This document shows, piece by piece, positions 34,323 through 42,928 of a stretch of DNA of 64,000 nt. Source of the DNA: Phreatobacter stygius (GTDB taxonomy: Bacteria; Pseudomonadota; Alphaproteobacteria; Rhizobiales; Phreatobacteraceae); NCBI RefSeq assembly GCF_005144885.1, contig NZ_CP039690.1, forward strand, positions 496,001 through 560,000, read 5' to 3'. The first letter of the stretch is position 1. Each line of letters opens with the position of its first letter. The notes beneath the pieces were generated by a model, which saw only the letters and a program-made list of their open reading frames with translations, searched no databases and was not told the DNA's origin. Position numbers and translations under genes: made by a program.

Positions 34323-34379
34323 GTTGCGGAATTGCAATGATCGACCCGAGGCGGCAACCGCCGCTGGATCGGAGACACC

Positions 34380-35399
34380 ATGAACGAGCTGAGCCACCTG
34401 ATGGTCGAGGCCAACGGCCTGCGGATGCACATTGCCGCGCAGGGCGAGGGCCCTCTCGTGCTGCTCTGTCACGGCTTTCCCGAGACATCATATTCGTGGC
34501 GACATCAGCTTCCAGCCCTGGCCGAAGCCGGCTTCCGCGCCGTCGCGCCCGATCTGCGCGGCTTTGGCAAGACGGCTGGGCCGACCGAGATCGACCGCTA
34601 CACCCTGTTCCATCTGGTCGGCGACATGGTCAGCCTGCTCGATGCCCTGGATGCGAGAACCGCGGTCATCGTCGGCAATGACTGGGGCGCGACGCTCGCC
34701 TGGCATTTGGCCCTGATGCGCCCTGACCGCTTTCACGCGGTCGCGGCCTTCGGCGTCCCGATGATGCCATCGCCGCCGATGGCTCCGGGAAAGCTGTTTC
34801 CGCAGACCGACGACGCGCAGTTCTATACCCTCTACTTCCAGCCGCCCGGCGCGGCCGAAGGCGAGTTCGAGCGCGATATCCGCATGGCGCTGCGCAAGAT
34901 TGTCTTTGCCGCATCAGGCGACGCGGGGCCACGCGGGGAAAAGGACGGCACGCCCAATCCGTTCGGCATGGTCTCGCGCGAGCGCGGCCTGCTCGCTTCC
35001 CTGCCGGACCCCGCCGCCCTGCCCGCCTGGCTGACCGAGGCCGACCTGGATGTGCTGACCGAGGCCTTCACCGCCAGCGGCTTTCGCGGCGGCCTCAACC
35101 TCTATCGAAACATGGACCGGAACTGGGACCTGCAGCGGAGCCTCAGCGGCCTCGCCGTCACCGTCCCGGCGCTCTACATGGTCGGCGAACGCGACACCGG
35201 CTTGAGCATTCCCGGCATGCGCGAGATCATCTCCGCCATGCCACGTCTGGTGCCCAGGCTCACCGAGACGATCGTCCTGCCCGGCTGCGGCCATTGGATC
35301 CAGCAGGAGCGGCCCGACGCCGTCAACACGGCGTTGGTGGGCTTTCTGAGGGGCCTTGCCCCGTCCAGCCTGGAGTGGACCCCTGAAGTGAGACACTGA
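34380..35399 (+). CDS. alpha/beta hydrolase, epoxide hydrolase-like
   Basis: A 339-residue hydrolase. LLCHGFPETSYSWRHQLPAL is the HGxP oxyanion region and VIVGNDWGATLAWHLAL has Asp as nucleophile, which marks epoxide hydrolases and haloacetate dehalogenases rather than esterases (Ser). GCGHWIQQERP carries the catalytic His. Likely opens an epoxide to a diol; the substrate is unknown. Expression is probably controlled by the divergent Rrf2 regulator. The last ten residues run into what looks like degraded IS sequence. Confidence 0.88.
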   Translation: MNELSHLMVEANGLRMHIAAQGEGPLVLLCHGFPETSYSWRHQLPALAEAGFRAVAPDLRGFGKTAGPTEIDRYTLFHLVGDMVSLLDALDARTAVIVGNDWGATLAWHLALMRPDRFHAVAAFGVPMMPSPPMAPGKLFPQTDDAQFYTLYFQPPGAAEGEFERDIRMALRKIVFAASGDAGPRGEKDGTPNPFGMVSRERGLLASLPDPAALPAWLTEADLDVLTEAFTASGFRGGLNLYRNMDRNWDLQRSLSGLAVTVPALYMVGERDTGLSIPGMREIISAMPRLVPRLTETIVLPGCGHWIQQERPDAVNTALVGFLRGLAPSSLEWTPEVRH

Positions 35400-35638
35400 A
35401 AATAGGGAATTGGGTACGTGGACTGGACTGCACCCCATTTGTGAGACAAAGGAATTTGGGTGACATGGGACAAGCTCAGCCATCACGAGACTTGTCCTTG
35501 CGGCGACCGACGCTGGATCGACCGGGCGCAGGACTCGCCCACCGCCACCGCCCACCAGCTTCCCGCACCACACTCTTCCCGCTTGCGTCCCGCCTCTTTA
35601 AGAAGGGCAGGTTGACCCGGACGAGTGCCTGAAAGCCC

Positions 35639-36772
35639 ATGACAGCCTATTCCATCGATACCGTGGTCATCGGCGCGGGCGTGGTTGGCCTCGCCGCCGC
35701 CCGCCGCCTGGCGCTGGCCGGCCGGGAGACCCTGGTGATCGAGGCGGCGGATGCCATTGGCACCGCCACCTCCTCGCGCAACAGCGAGGTGATCCACGCG
35801 GCACTTTATTATCCCACCGGCTCGATCAAGGCGGCCGCCTGCCTGCGCGGCAAGGAGCTGCTTTATCGCTACGCGGCGGCCCGCGGTGTCGAGGCGGTCA
35901 GGTGCGGCAAGCTGATGGTGGCGACCGACGACACGCAATTGCCGAAGCTGCAGGCGATCTGGGACCAGGCCCATGCCAATGGCGTCACCGGGCTTGCCTG
36001 GAAGACACCGGCCGAGGTTCGTGCGCTCGAACCGGAAGTGGCCTGCGTCAAGGCCTTCCTGTCGGCGACCACGGGCATCATCGACAGCCACGGCCTGATG
36101 CTGGCACTGCAGGGCGATCTCGAAGCCGCCGGCGGCATGGTGGCCTTCGAAACCCCGGTCCTGTCGGCCGAGATCGGGCCCGGCGGCATCGTGCTCGCCA
36201 CCGGCGGCGCCGAGCCGGCCGAGATCACGGCAAGAAACGTGGTCAATGCCGGCGGTCATTTCGCGCCGAAATTCCTGAAGGCCCTGCAAGGTTTCCCGGC
36301 GGACCAGGTGCCACGCCAATGGTACGCCAAGGGCAATTATTTCGCGCTGACCGGCCGCCAGCCGTTCAAGCACCTGGTCTATCCGATGCCCGACAGCGCC
36401 GGCCTTGGCGTCCACGCCACCGTCGACCTGCAGGGCCGCTGCCGCTTCGGCCCGGACGTCCAATGGGTCGAGGACGAAAACGACCTGATCGTCGACGCAG
36501 GCCGCGCCGCAAGCTTTTATTCAGCCATCCGCGCCTATTGGCCCGGCCTCGCCGACGATGCGCTGCAGCCCGACTATGCCGGCATGCGGCCGAAACTGCA
36601 TGGCCCCGGCATGGCCTTGCCGGACTTCCGCGTCGACGGGCCGGAGGTCCATGGCGTCGCCGGCCTGGTCAATCTTCTCGGCATCGAAAGTCCGGGCTTG
36701 ACCGCCTCGCTGGCCCTTGCCGATCTTGTCGCCACCCGCCTCGACCCGGCCCCTCTGGAGACTGTCCGATGA
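35639..36772 (+). CDS. FAD-dependent oxidoreductase, L-2-hydroxyglutarate dehydrogenase-like
   Basis: A 377-residue DAO-family flavoprotein. VVIGAGVVGLAAARRLAL is the FAD loop, SSRNSEVIHAALYYP with the flavin-region His matches LhgO/L2HGDH proteins, and GLVNLLGIESPGLTASLA is the C-terminal FAD contact. Family members oxidise 2-hydroxyacids with transfer of electrons to quinone or oxygen. Coupled by ATGA overlap to an amidase gene. Substrate unproven. Confidence 0.85.
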   Translation: MTAYSIDTVVIGAGVVGLAAARRLALAGRETLVIEAADAIGTATSSRNSEVIHAALYYPTGSIKAAACLRGKELLYRYAAARGVEAVRCGKLMVATDDTQLPKLQAIWDQAHANGVTGLAWKTPAEVRALEPEVACVKAFLSATTGIIDSHGLMLALQGDLEAAGGMVAFETPVLSAEIGPGGIVLATGGAEPAEITARNVVNAGGHFAPKFLKALQGFPADQVPRQWYAKGNYFALTGRQPFKHLVYPMPDSAGLGVHATVDLQGRCRFGPDVQWVEDENDLIVDAGRAASFYSAIRAYWPGLADDALQPDYAGMRPKLHGPGMALPDFRVDGPEVHGVAGLVNLLGIESPGLTASLALADLVATRLDPAPLETVR

Positions 36773-38166
36773 CCGATCCGGCCTCCCTGCCCGCGCTCGG
36801 CGCGGTCGCGACCGCCGCCGCCATAACCGACGGCCGGACGACGGCCGCCGCCGTGGTCGACCAGGCGCTGGTCCGGATCGGCCGCGACAACGAGCGGCTG
36901 AAGGCCTTCAACACCGTGCTCGCCGACGAGGCGCGCGCCGAGGCGGCGCTGCTCGACCAGCTCCAGGCCAAGGGCCATCGCCGCGGCCCGCTGCATGGCG
37001 TGCCGGTGGCGGTCAAGGACATCATCGATGTCGGCGGCCAGAAGACCCGCGCCGGCTCGGTCACCCGCGACCATTTGCCGGCCGCGGCTTACGACGCCTT
37101 CGTGGTTGCCCGGCTGCGCGCCGCCGGCGCCGTCGTCATCGGCAAGACCAACACGGTCGAATATGCCTTTGGCGGCTGGGGCACCAATGTCATCGCCGGC
37201 ACGCCGGTCAATCCGCACGACTTCACGGTGCCACGGGTTCCCGGCGGCTCGTCGTCGGGCTCGGGCGTCGCGGTTGGCGCCGGCATGGTGCCGCTCGCCT
37301 TCGGCACCGATACCGGCGGCTCGGTGCGGCTGCCCGCCGCCTGGTGCGGCGCGGTCGGCTACAAGACCTCCTATGGCCTGGTCAGCCGTTCCGGCGTGGT
37401 GCCGCTGGCGCTCGCCTTCGACACGATCGGGCCGATCACCCGCACCGTGCGCGACGCCGCCGTCATGGGCCAGGTCATGCTCGGCTCGGATCCGGCCGAT
37501 GCCTCGACCTCGGGCGCGCCGGGGCTCGACCTCGTCTCCGGCCTGGAGGCCGGCGTGAAGGGCCTGACCATTGGCCTGGTCAGCCTCGACCACGACATGG
37601 CCGTCGATGTCGAGGTGGCGGCGACAATCGAGACCGCCGCCCGCGCGCTGGAACAGGCCGGTGCGCGGGTCGTGCGCCTGATGCTGCCGGAAACGCTCGC
37701 CACCTATACCGCCGCCTGCGGCGAGCTGATGATGGTCGAGGGTTATTGCCGCTACGGCGCGCTCGCCGATGCCGAACCCTCGCCGCTCGGCGCGCCGGTC
37801 GCCAAGCGCCTGCGCGGCGGCGCCGGCCTGTCCGGCCCAACCCTGTTCGCCGGCCTGGAGCGCCGGTCCGAACGGATCATCGCCGCCAATGCCGCGCTCG
37901 AGGGCATCGACGCGCTGATCCTGCCGACCACGCCGGTGCCGGCGGTTCCGATCTCCGAGGTCGACGAGGCGGGCGCACCCGGCGGCCTCACCCGCTTCGT
38001 CAATTATCTCGAATGGACCGGCGTCTCGGTGCCGGTCGGACGGACCGCCTCGGGCCTGCCGATCGGCCTGCAGGTGGTCGCCCGCCGCTTCGCCGATCCG
38101 CTGGCGCTCCGGATCGCCCGCTCGGCGGAAATCAATGCCGGCGGCCCGCTGCCCTTGCCGGCGTGA
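36769..38166 (+). CDS. amidase signature-family hydrolase
   Basis: A 465-residue amidase. PVAVKDIIDV contains the catalytic Lys, VPGGSSSGSGVAVGAG the cis-Ser of the triad and FGTDTGGSVRLPAAWCG the Ser nucleophile. The family hydrolyses amides (GatA-like fold). It begins inside the stop of the oxidoreductase gene, so the two act together, perhaps releasing a hydroxyacid from an amide and then oxidising it; that order is inference. No GatB or GatC genes are near, so it is not the tRNA amidotransferase. Confidence 0.9.
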   Translation: MTDPASLPALGAVATAAAITDGRTTAAAVVDQALVRIGRDNERLKAFNTVLADEARAEAALLDQLQAKGHRRGPLHGVPVAVKDIIDVGGQKTRAGSVTRDHLPAAAYDAFVVARLRAAGAVVIGKTNTVEYAFGGWGTNVIAGTPVNPHDFTVPRVPGGSSSGSGVAVGAGMVPLAFGTDTGGSVRLPAAWCGAVGYKTSYGLVSRSGVVPLALAFDTIGPITRTVRDAAVMGQVMLGSDPADASTSGAPGLDLVSGLEAGVKGLTIGLVSLDHDMAVDVEVAATIETAARALEQAGARVVRLMLPETLATYTAACGELMMVEGYCRYGALADAEPSPLGAPVAKRLRGGAGLSGPTLFAGLERRSERIIAANAALEGIDALILPTTPVPAVPISEVDEAGAPGGLTRFVNYLEWTGVSVPVGRTASGLPIGLQVVARRFADPLALRIARSAEINAGGPLPLPA

Positions 38167-38344
38167 GCGACGAGACGGGTTTCAGCTTCAACGCGGCCGC
38201 CATGTCGCTCTTGAAGGCGGCCGGCGGCGTTTCGAACGAGGCCTGGAGATAGCCGGTCCCGGGGGCGGCGGTGCGAACCATCCGTCGCCCCGTATCGCTG
38301 CCCGCACGCCGCCGCAGCCGCGATCGGCTATGGACAGAATTATA

Positions 38345-38356
38345 TAGACTGGTCTA
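38345..38356. promoter_or_regulatory. TAGACTGGTCTA palindrome, TetR-type operator candidate
   Basis: Five-base arms TAGAC and GTCTA around TG. The AT-rich stretch TTATATAG directly in front could be a -10 element, so a bound repressor would cover the promoter of the thioesterase gene. Similar short palindromes are bound by TetR-family repressors. No TetR gene is visible in the window. Confidence 0.45.
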
Positions 38357-38391
38357 CATTGAACCCGTCGATGTGCCGGAGTGATCACGCC

Positions 38392-38844
38392 ATGACCGCC
38401 GTTGCCGATCCGATCGCCACCCTGGAGATGATCAACCGATCGGCGGCCTTCAACCGCTGGGCCGGGTTCGAGCTGATCGCCGCCGAACCCGGCAAGATTT
38501 CGTTGCGCATGCCCTGGAAGGCCGAGGTCGGGCAATATTCCGGCTTTCTCCATGCCGGGCTGATCGGCGCGATGATCGACACGGCCTGCGGTTTTGCCGC
38601 GGCGGGCCTGGTCGGGCGGGTAATGGCCTCGCATTTTTCGGTCAATTGCCTGAGCCCCGCCGTCGGCAGCGCCTTCGTCGCGGAAGCGCGTGTGGTGCGC
38701 GCCGGGCGCCGGCAGATCTTCACATCAGCCGAACTGTTCGCCCTGCAGGACGACGGCCAGCGCAAGCTGGTGGCGACCGGCGAGACCATCCTGATGGTGG
38801 CCGAAGCCCCAGCCGCGGAGACCGGTTTGCCCGCCAGGCCGTGA
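38392..38844 (+). CDS. PaaI-type hot-dog thioesterase
   Basis: A 150-residue hot-dog protein. NRWAGFELIAAEPGKISLRM starts the fold and YSGFLHAGLIGAMIDTACGFAA is the conserved HAG/Asp region of PaaI thioesterases. It probably hydrolyses an acyl- or aroyl-CoA. The ATG at 38392 is chosen because homology starts close by; ATG at 38371 in the same frame is possible. It may belong with the following aromatic genes but is 178 bases away from pobA. Confidence 0.83.
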   Translation: MTAVADPIATLEMINRSAAFNRWAGFELIAAEPGKISLRMPWKAEVGQYSGFLHAGLIGAMIDTACGFAAAGLVGRVMASHFSVNCLSPAVGSAFVAEARVVRAGRRQIFTSAELFALQDDGQRKLVATGETILMVAEAPAAETGLPARP

Positions 38845-39022
38845 CCGGCTGGCGTTCGGGCAAGTCCCGCCCCGGCTTGTCCGAAGGCCACGGGATCGTC
38901 CCGCGCCGACCCTGGCCGATAAGCGAATTGGAAGGAGAGCGCAGGGTTTTCCATTGGTCCGGCCCGTCCCGGCCACGTTAGAAGGCGGCAAGCCAAGTCA
39001 GGGACATGTGGAAACGGGCACC

Positions 39023-40198
39023 ATGAGAACTCAGGTCGGAATTGTCGGCGCCGGGCCCGCGGGCCTGTTCCTGGCGCATCTCCTGGCGCGGCAAGGCATC
39101 GAGACGGTGGTTCTGGAAGCCCGCAGCCGGGCCCATGTCGAAAGCCGGGTCAGGGCCGGCGTGCTCGAGGCCGGCACCATCGACACCTTGAACAATCTCG
39201 GCCTCGGCGAGCGCATGATGCGCGAGGGCATGGTCGATGACGGGCTGGATATCCGTTTCAAGGGCCGCACCATCCATCTCGACCTGCCCGGCCTGACCGG
39301 CCGCAGCGTCCGGATCTATGGCCAGCAGGAGGTGGTGAAGGACCTGATCGCCGCGCGTCTCGCCTCGGGCCACCCACTGGTCTTCGAGGCCAATGTCGAC
39401 CGGCTCGACGGCCTCGACAGCGGCCGGCCGCGCATCCACTACAGCCACGACGGTGTCGCGAAGGTGCTCGATTGCGACCTGATCGCCGGCTGCGACGGCT
39501 TTCACGGCATCAGCCGCGCCGCGGTGCCCGAAGGCCTGATCGAGACCTATACGCGCAGCTATGATTTTGCCTGGCTCGGCGTGCTGGCGAAAGCCCCGCC
39601 GATCGCCGACATGACCTATAGCCATCACGATCGGGGTTTTGCCCTGTGCAGCCGCCGCTCGATGAGCGTGTCGCGGCTCTATCTCCAGGTTCCGGCGACC
39701 GACACGCCGGAGACCTGGTCGGACGCCCGCTTCTGGGACGAGCTGCACACACGGATGTTCGACGCCGGCCGGACCGAAATCCAGGAAGGCGAGATCTTCC
39801 AGCGCGACGTCGCGCGGCTCCGCTCCTACATCGCCCACCCCATGCAATATGGAAACCTGTTCCTGGCCGGTGACGCCGTTCACATCGTGCCGCCCGCCGG
39901 CGCCAAGGGACTGAACATGGCGGTGGCCGATGTCCGGGTGCTGGCCCGCGCGATGGCGAGCTTTTTCGCCGGCGGCTCGCGCACCGGCCTCGATCGCTAC
40001 AGCGCCGATTGCATCGACCGGGTCTGGAAGACCATCCGCTACTCGGTATCGCTGACCGACCTCCTGCACCGGTTCGATCACTACACGCCGTTCCAGCGCG
40101 GCATGCAGATGGCCGAACTCGACCTCATCGCCGGCTCCGAGGCGGCGCGAAAGCTGATCGCCGAACAATATGTCAACCTGAGCACTGTCGCCGACTGA
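39023..40198 (+). CDS. pobA: 4-hydroxybenzoate 3-monooxygenase
   Basis: A 391-residue flavoprotein hydroxylase, length as expected for PobA. VGIVGAGPAGLFLAHLLARQ binds FAD; ESRVRAGVLEAGTIDTL is the diagnostic PobA segment; LIAGCDGFHGISRAAVP is the DG motif binding FAD and NADPH; LFLAGDAVHIVPPAGAKGLN is the GD motif. It makes protocatechuate from 4-hydroxybenzoate. It converges on the LysR gene with only 25 bases between them and lies next to a ring-cleavage module that could use its product. Confidence 0.92.
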   Translation: MRTQVGIVGAGPAGLFLAHLLARQGIETVVLEARSRAHVESRVRAGVLEAGTIDTLNNLGLGERMMREGMVDDGLDIRFKGRTIHLDLPGLTGRSVRIYGQQEVVKDLIAARLASGHPLVFEANVDRLDGLDSGRPRIHYSHDGVAKVLDCDLIAGCDGFHGISRAAVPEGLIETYTRSYDFAWLGVLAKAPPIADMTYSHHDRGFALCSRRSMSVSRLYLQVPATDTPETWSDARFWDELHTRMFDAGRTEIQEGEIFQRDVARLRSYIAHPMQYGNLFLAGDAVHIVPPAGAKGLNMAVADVRVLARAMASFFAGGSRTGLDRYSADCIDRVWKTIRYSVSLTDLLHRFDHYTPFQRGMQMAELDLIAGSEAARKLIAEQYVNLSTVAD

Positions 40199-40223
40199 GC
40201 CGGGCCAAGCTCACAAGCCAGTC

Positions 40224-41468
40224 TCACAGCAGGTGGATCTGCCGGATGCCCTCCATCAGGAGGCGGGCGGCGATCGACGGCTTGCTGTCGGAGCGCTGCA
40301 CGATGCCGATGCCGCGCCGGCTGGCGGGCAGCGGCAGCGGCAGCACTTCCAGCTCGCCCGCGTCGATCTCGTGCTGGAACAGATGCGGCGAGGCGGCGGT
40401 GAGGAATTCGCTGCCGATCAGCAGGCCCCGGGTGATGGCGATGTCGGCGGTCTCGACGATCACGCTCGGCGCCTTGAGGCTGCGCTCGCGCAACGACAGT
40501 TCGAGCGCGGTCCTGGTCGAGGTGCCGCGCTGCGGCAGCACCCAGCGCGCCCGTTCGAGGTCGGCGAAGCCGATCGCCGCCTGGGTCGTCAGCGGATGGC
40601 CGCGACGGACGATCACACCCAACATGTCCTCGACCACGACTTCCGAGGACAATCCGATCATATGTTCGGGCGGACGCAGCCCGCCCAGCACGAAATCGAT
40701 GTCGCCGGCGCGCAGCAGCACCGCCAGATGTTCGAATGTGCCTTCGACCGTGCTCACCTTGAGGTTGGGATAGGTCTCGGTCAGCGCGATGATGGCGCGC
40801 GGCAGAAGCCGGTTGCGGCCAAGCGACAGCGTGCCGACCACGACCTGGCCCGAGACGCCGCTCTGCAAGGAGGCAACCTCGGCCTCGGCCTTGCGCAGCT
40901 CGGCCAGCGCCCGGCGGATATGCATCGACAGCATCAGGCCGAGCCCATTGGGCGTGATGCCGGTCGGGGTGCGCGAGACCAGCGTCACGCCGATGCCCTG
41001 CTCGACCTCTCTGAGCACCTGGCTGACCGCGGGTTGGGAAATGCCGAAGCTGTCGGCGACCGCGCCCATGTGGCGCTGTTCGATCAGGTCGACGAAGACC
41101 AGCAGCCGCTGCCGGCTGAGCGACAGGGAGAAGACCGGCGCATTGTCGTTCCAGCGCCCTTGCGGGCATTGCGCGCGAAAGCCGCCACGCGCCGCCTGCA
41201 TCTCGGCAAAGGCCGCCTCGACCCGTTCCAGCAGCACGCGGCCGAACTCGGTCAGCAGCATGCCATAGGCGCGGCGCTCGAACAGCGGCGCATTGAGCCC
41301 GCCTTCCAGCTCCTTGATCGAGCGGGTGATGGCCGATTGGGCCCGATGCACCTCTTCGCTCGCCCGGATGACGCTGCCGGTACGGGCAACCGTCAGGAAA
41401 GCGCGCAGATATTTCGGGTTGATCGTGAGGGGATCGCGCCCCAGCGGCGCCATGCGTTCCGAGACCAT
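40224..41468 (-). CDS. LysR-family regulator with two tandem HTH domains
   Basis: A 414-residue regulator, about 100 longer than usual LysR proteins. The first HTH domain is at residues 19-90 (YLRAFLTVARTGSVIRASEE, then RAQSAITRSIKELE and LFERR). A second complete HTH follows at about 110-185 (LLVFVDLIEQRHMGAVADSF, SQPAVSQVLREVEQ, LVSRTPTG). The LysR effector domain completes the protein. It probably controls the divergent isochorismatase-like gene and the dioxygenase. The start may be ATG 41468 or 41453. Confidence 0.92.
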   Translation of the reverse strand: MVSERMAPLGRDPLTINPKYLRAFLTVARTGSVIRASEEVHRAQSAITRSIKELEGGLNAPLFERRAYGMLLTEFGRVLLERVEAAFAEMQAARGGFRAQCPQGRWNDNAPVFSLSLSRQRLLVFVDLIEQRHMGAVADSFGISQPAVSQVLREVEQGIGVTLVSRTPTGITPNGLGLMLSMHIRRALAELRKAEAEVASLQSGVSGQVVVGTLSLGRNRLLPRAIIALTETYPNLKVSTVEGTFEHLAVLLRAGDIDFVLGGLRPPEHMIGLSSEVVVEDMLGVIVRRGHPLTTQAAIGFADLERARWVLPQRGTSTRTALELSLRERSLKAPSVIVETADIAITRGLLIGSEFLTAASPHLFQHEIDAGELEVLPLPLPASRRGIGIVQRSDSKPSIAARLLMEGIRQIHLL

Positions 41469-41479
41469 ATAAGTCTTTT
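41469..41479 (+). promoter_or_regulatory. repeat copy 1 of ATAAGTCTTTT, candidate regulator site
   Basis: An 11-base sequence directly upstream of the LysR gene start, within the 81-base region between LysR and the isochorismatase-like gene. An identical copy lies at 42728-42738 before the dioxygenase gene. The AT-rich content stands out in this GC-rich region. Confidence 0.4.
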
Positions 41480-41549
41480 AGGTCGGAATATGACAAGTTT
41501 CAACTATGCCGGCCAGGCCAGGCGGTGCGATCATTCAAGACAACAGAGC

Positions 41550-42290
41550 ATGACAGCAAATATTCCGCCAACCAATACCTTGGACCCTATAATGAAATCT
41601 CCGACGCCTTTCGAAATGCCCGCTTATGTCATCGAGCGTGTCATGAAAAAACGCGGGCGGCTGCGCGTCTTTGACAGGTTTGAACCGGCGGAAACCGCAC
41701 TCGTCGTCATCGACATGCAGGAATTCTACGTCCGCGACGTGCCCGAGGCCATTGCCATCATTCCGAACATCAACCGCCTGGCGGCGGCGTTGCGCGACAG
41801 AGGCGGCGCGGTGGCCTGGGTCAAGATGGTCGCGGGCAAGGACGGGGAAAGCCTCTGGCCGGTCTATCACGACTATTTTTTTACGCCCGAGAACGGCGCC
41901 CGCCATCGCGACAACCTGACCGAGGGAGCGCCGGGCCAGGAGCTGCACGCAGCCCTCGATGCCCGCCCTGACGACATCCATGCCAGCAAGTCGCGTTTCA
42001 GCGCCTTCATTCCCGGCAAGTCCGACCTGATGGAAAAACTCGCGGCCCGCGGCATCCGCAATGTCGTCATCGTCGGCATGCTGACCAATTTCTGCTGCGA
42101 GACCTCGGCGCGCGACGCGATGATGCTCGACTACCATGTGGCCATGGTGTCCGACGCCAATGCGGCACGCTACGCCGAGGATCACAACGTCGGATTCTCG
42201 ACCGTTTTCCAGAGCTTCGGCGATGTCGTGACCGTCGACGAACTGCTGAACGACATGCTTCTGCCCGCCCCCGTCGACCCGTTCCGTTGA
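41550..42290 (+). CDS. isochorismatase-family cysteine hydrolase
   Basis: A 246-residue hydrolase. ALVVIDMQEFYV gives the catalytic Asp (D55), ASKSRFSAF the Lys, and GMLTNFCCETSARDAM the Cys (C182), the complete triad of the family. Members hydrolyse C-N bonds (maleamate, nicotinamide, biuret, carbamoyl compounds). An ATG at 41592 is an alternative start. First gene of the operon opposite LysR; it is followed after 12 bases by the SnoaL-like gene. An amidohydrolase in a ring-cleavage module hints at a nitrogen-containing aromatic substrate. Confidence 0.87.
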   Translation: MTANIPPTNTLDPIMKSPTPFEMPAYVIERVMKKRGRLRVFDRFEPAETALVVIDMQEFYVRDVPEAIAIIPNINRLAAALRDRGGAVAWVKMVAGKDGESLWPVYHDYFFTPENGARHRDNLTEGAPGQELHAALDARPDDIHASKSRFSAFIPGKSDLMEKLAARGIRNVVIVGMLTNFCCETSARDAMMLDYHVAMVSDANAARYAEDHNVGFSTVFQSFGDVVTVDELLNDMLLPAPVDPFR

Positions 42291-42302
42291 AAGGCTCGTC
42301 TG

Positions 42303-42731
42303 ATGAGCGGCGCTCAGGACTATGCGATCGAGACGGTGATCCGCCGCTTCGCGCTGCTCAATGATGCCGGCCGCTGGGAGGAGCTCGCCGACCTCTTCAC
42401 CGACGACGCGGTGTTCGCCCGGCCCTCGGCCCCCGATCGCCCGCTCGGCGGACGCCCTGAGATCCTGGCGGCATTCCGGGCCCGTCCGGCGCGGCGCGCG
42501 CGGCACCTCGTCTGCAACACCGTGGTCACGATGACCGGGCCCGATACGGCGGAAGCCTTCAGCTATTCCGTGCTCATCGGCGTCGAGGCCGAAGGCCGTG
42601 GGAGCCTGTCGGTCGGCCATTTCGACGACCGGCTGGTCTGCCGGGACGGCGCCTGGAAATTCGCCTCGCGCCGCGGCGCGACAGTCATCGACCGGCTCGA
42701 TCTCGGTGCCGGCCGCGCCGTGTCGTCATAA
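42303..42731 (+). CDS. SnoaL-like / NTF2-fold protein
   Basis: A 142-residue alpha-beta cone protein. ETVIRRFALLNDAGRWEELA and DLFTDDAVFARP form the typical SnoaL_4 start, and GHFDDRLVCRDGAWKFASRR closes the fold. Such proteins include small subunits of ring-hydroxylating dioxygenases, isomerases and non-enzymatic proteins. No dioxygenase large subunit is near, so it may act as an isomerase or lyase in the aromatic pathway. Function unassigned. Confidence 0.82.
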   Translation: MSGAQDYAIETVIRRFALLNDAGRWEELADLFTDDAVFARPSAPDRPLGGRPEILAAFRARPARRARHLVCNTVVTMTGPDTAEAFSYSVLIGVEAEGRGSLSVGHFDDRLVCRDGAWKFASRRGATVIDRLDLGAGRAVSS

Positions 42732-42738
42732 GTCTTTT
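42728..42738 (+). promoter_or_regulatory. repeat copy 2 of ATAAGTCTTTT, candidate regulator site
   Basis: Identical to the copy at 41469-41479. It overlaps the end of the SnoaL-like gene and stands 191 bases before the dioxygenase gene, whose own 197-base leader (42732-42928) contains no other gene. Confidence 0.4.
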
Positions 42739-42928
42739 CGATAGCGTTGCAGAGATTTGCGGCTTCACCCGCCAATGGCTGCGACTGAAGCTGGCAAACA
42801 ACGAGAGATCGGTATCGTCAGGGATCGAGGCCGCGTTTCGCGCGGCCGAACCGGGCAAGCGCGGCCGCCGATGCGGCGGCTTTTGCCCGCTATCCGTGAC
42901 AGTGCCCGGAGGCCCGGAGGAGATCGAA

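Noticed and set aside
36769-38166. Glutamyl-tRNA amidotransferase subunit A (GatA)
   Set aside because: The fold and motifs fit, but no gatB or gatC genes are nearby and the gene is coupled to an FAD oxidoreductase, so a general amidase is a better call.
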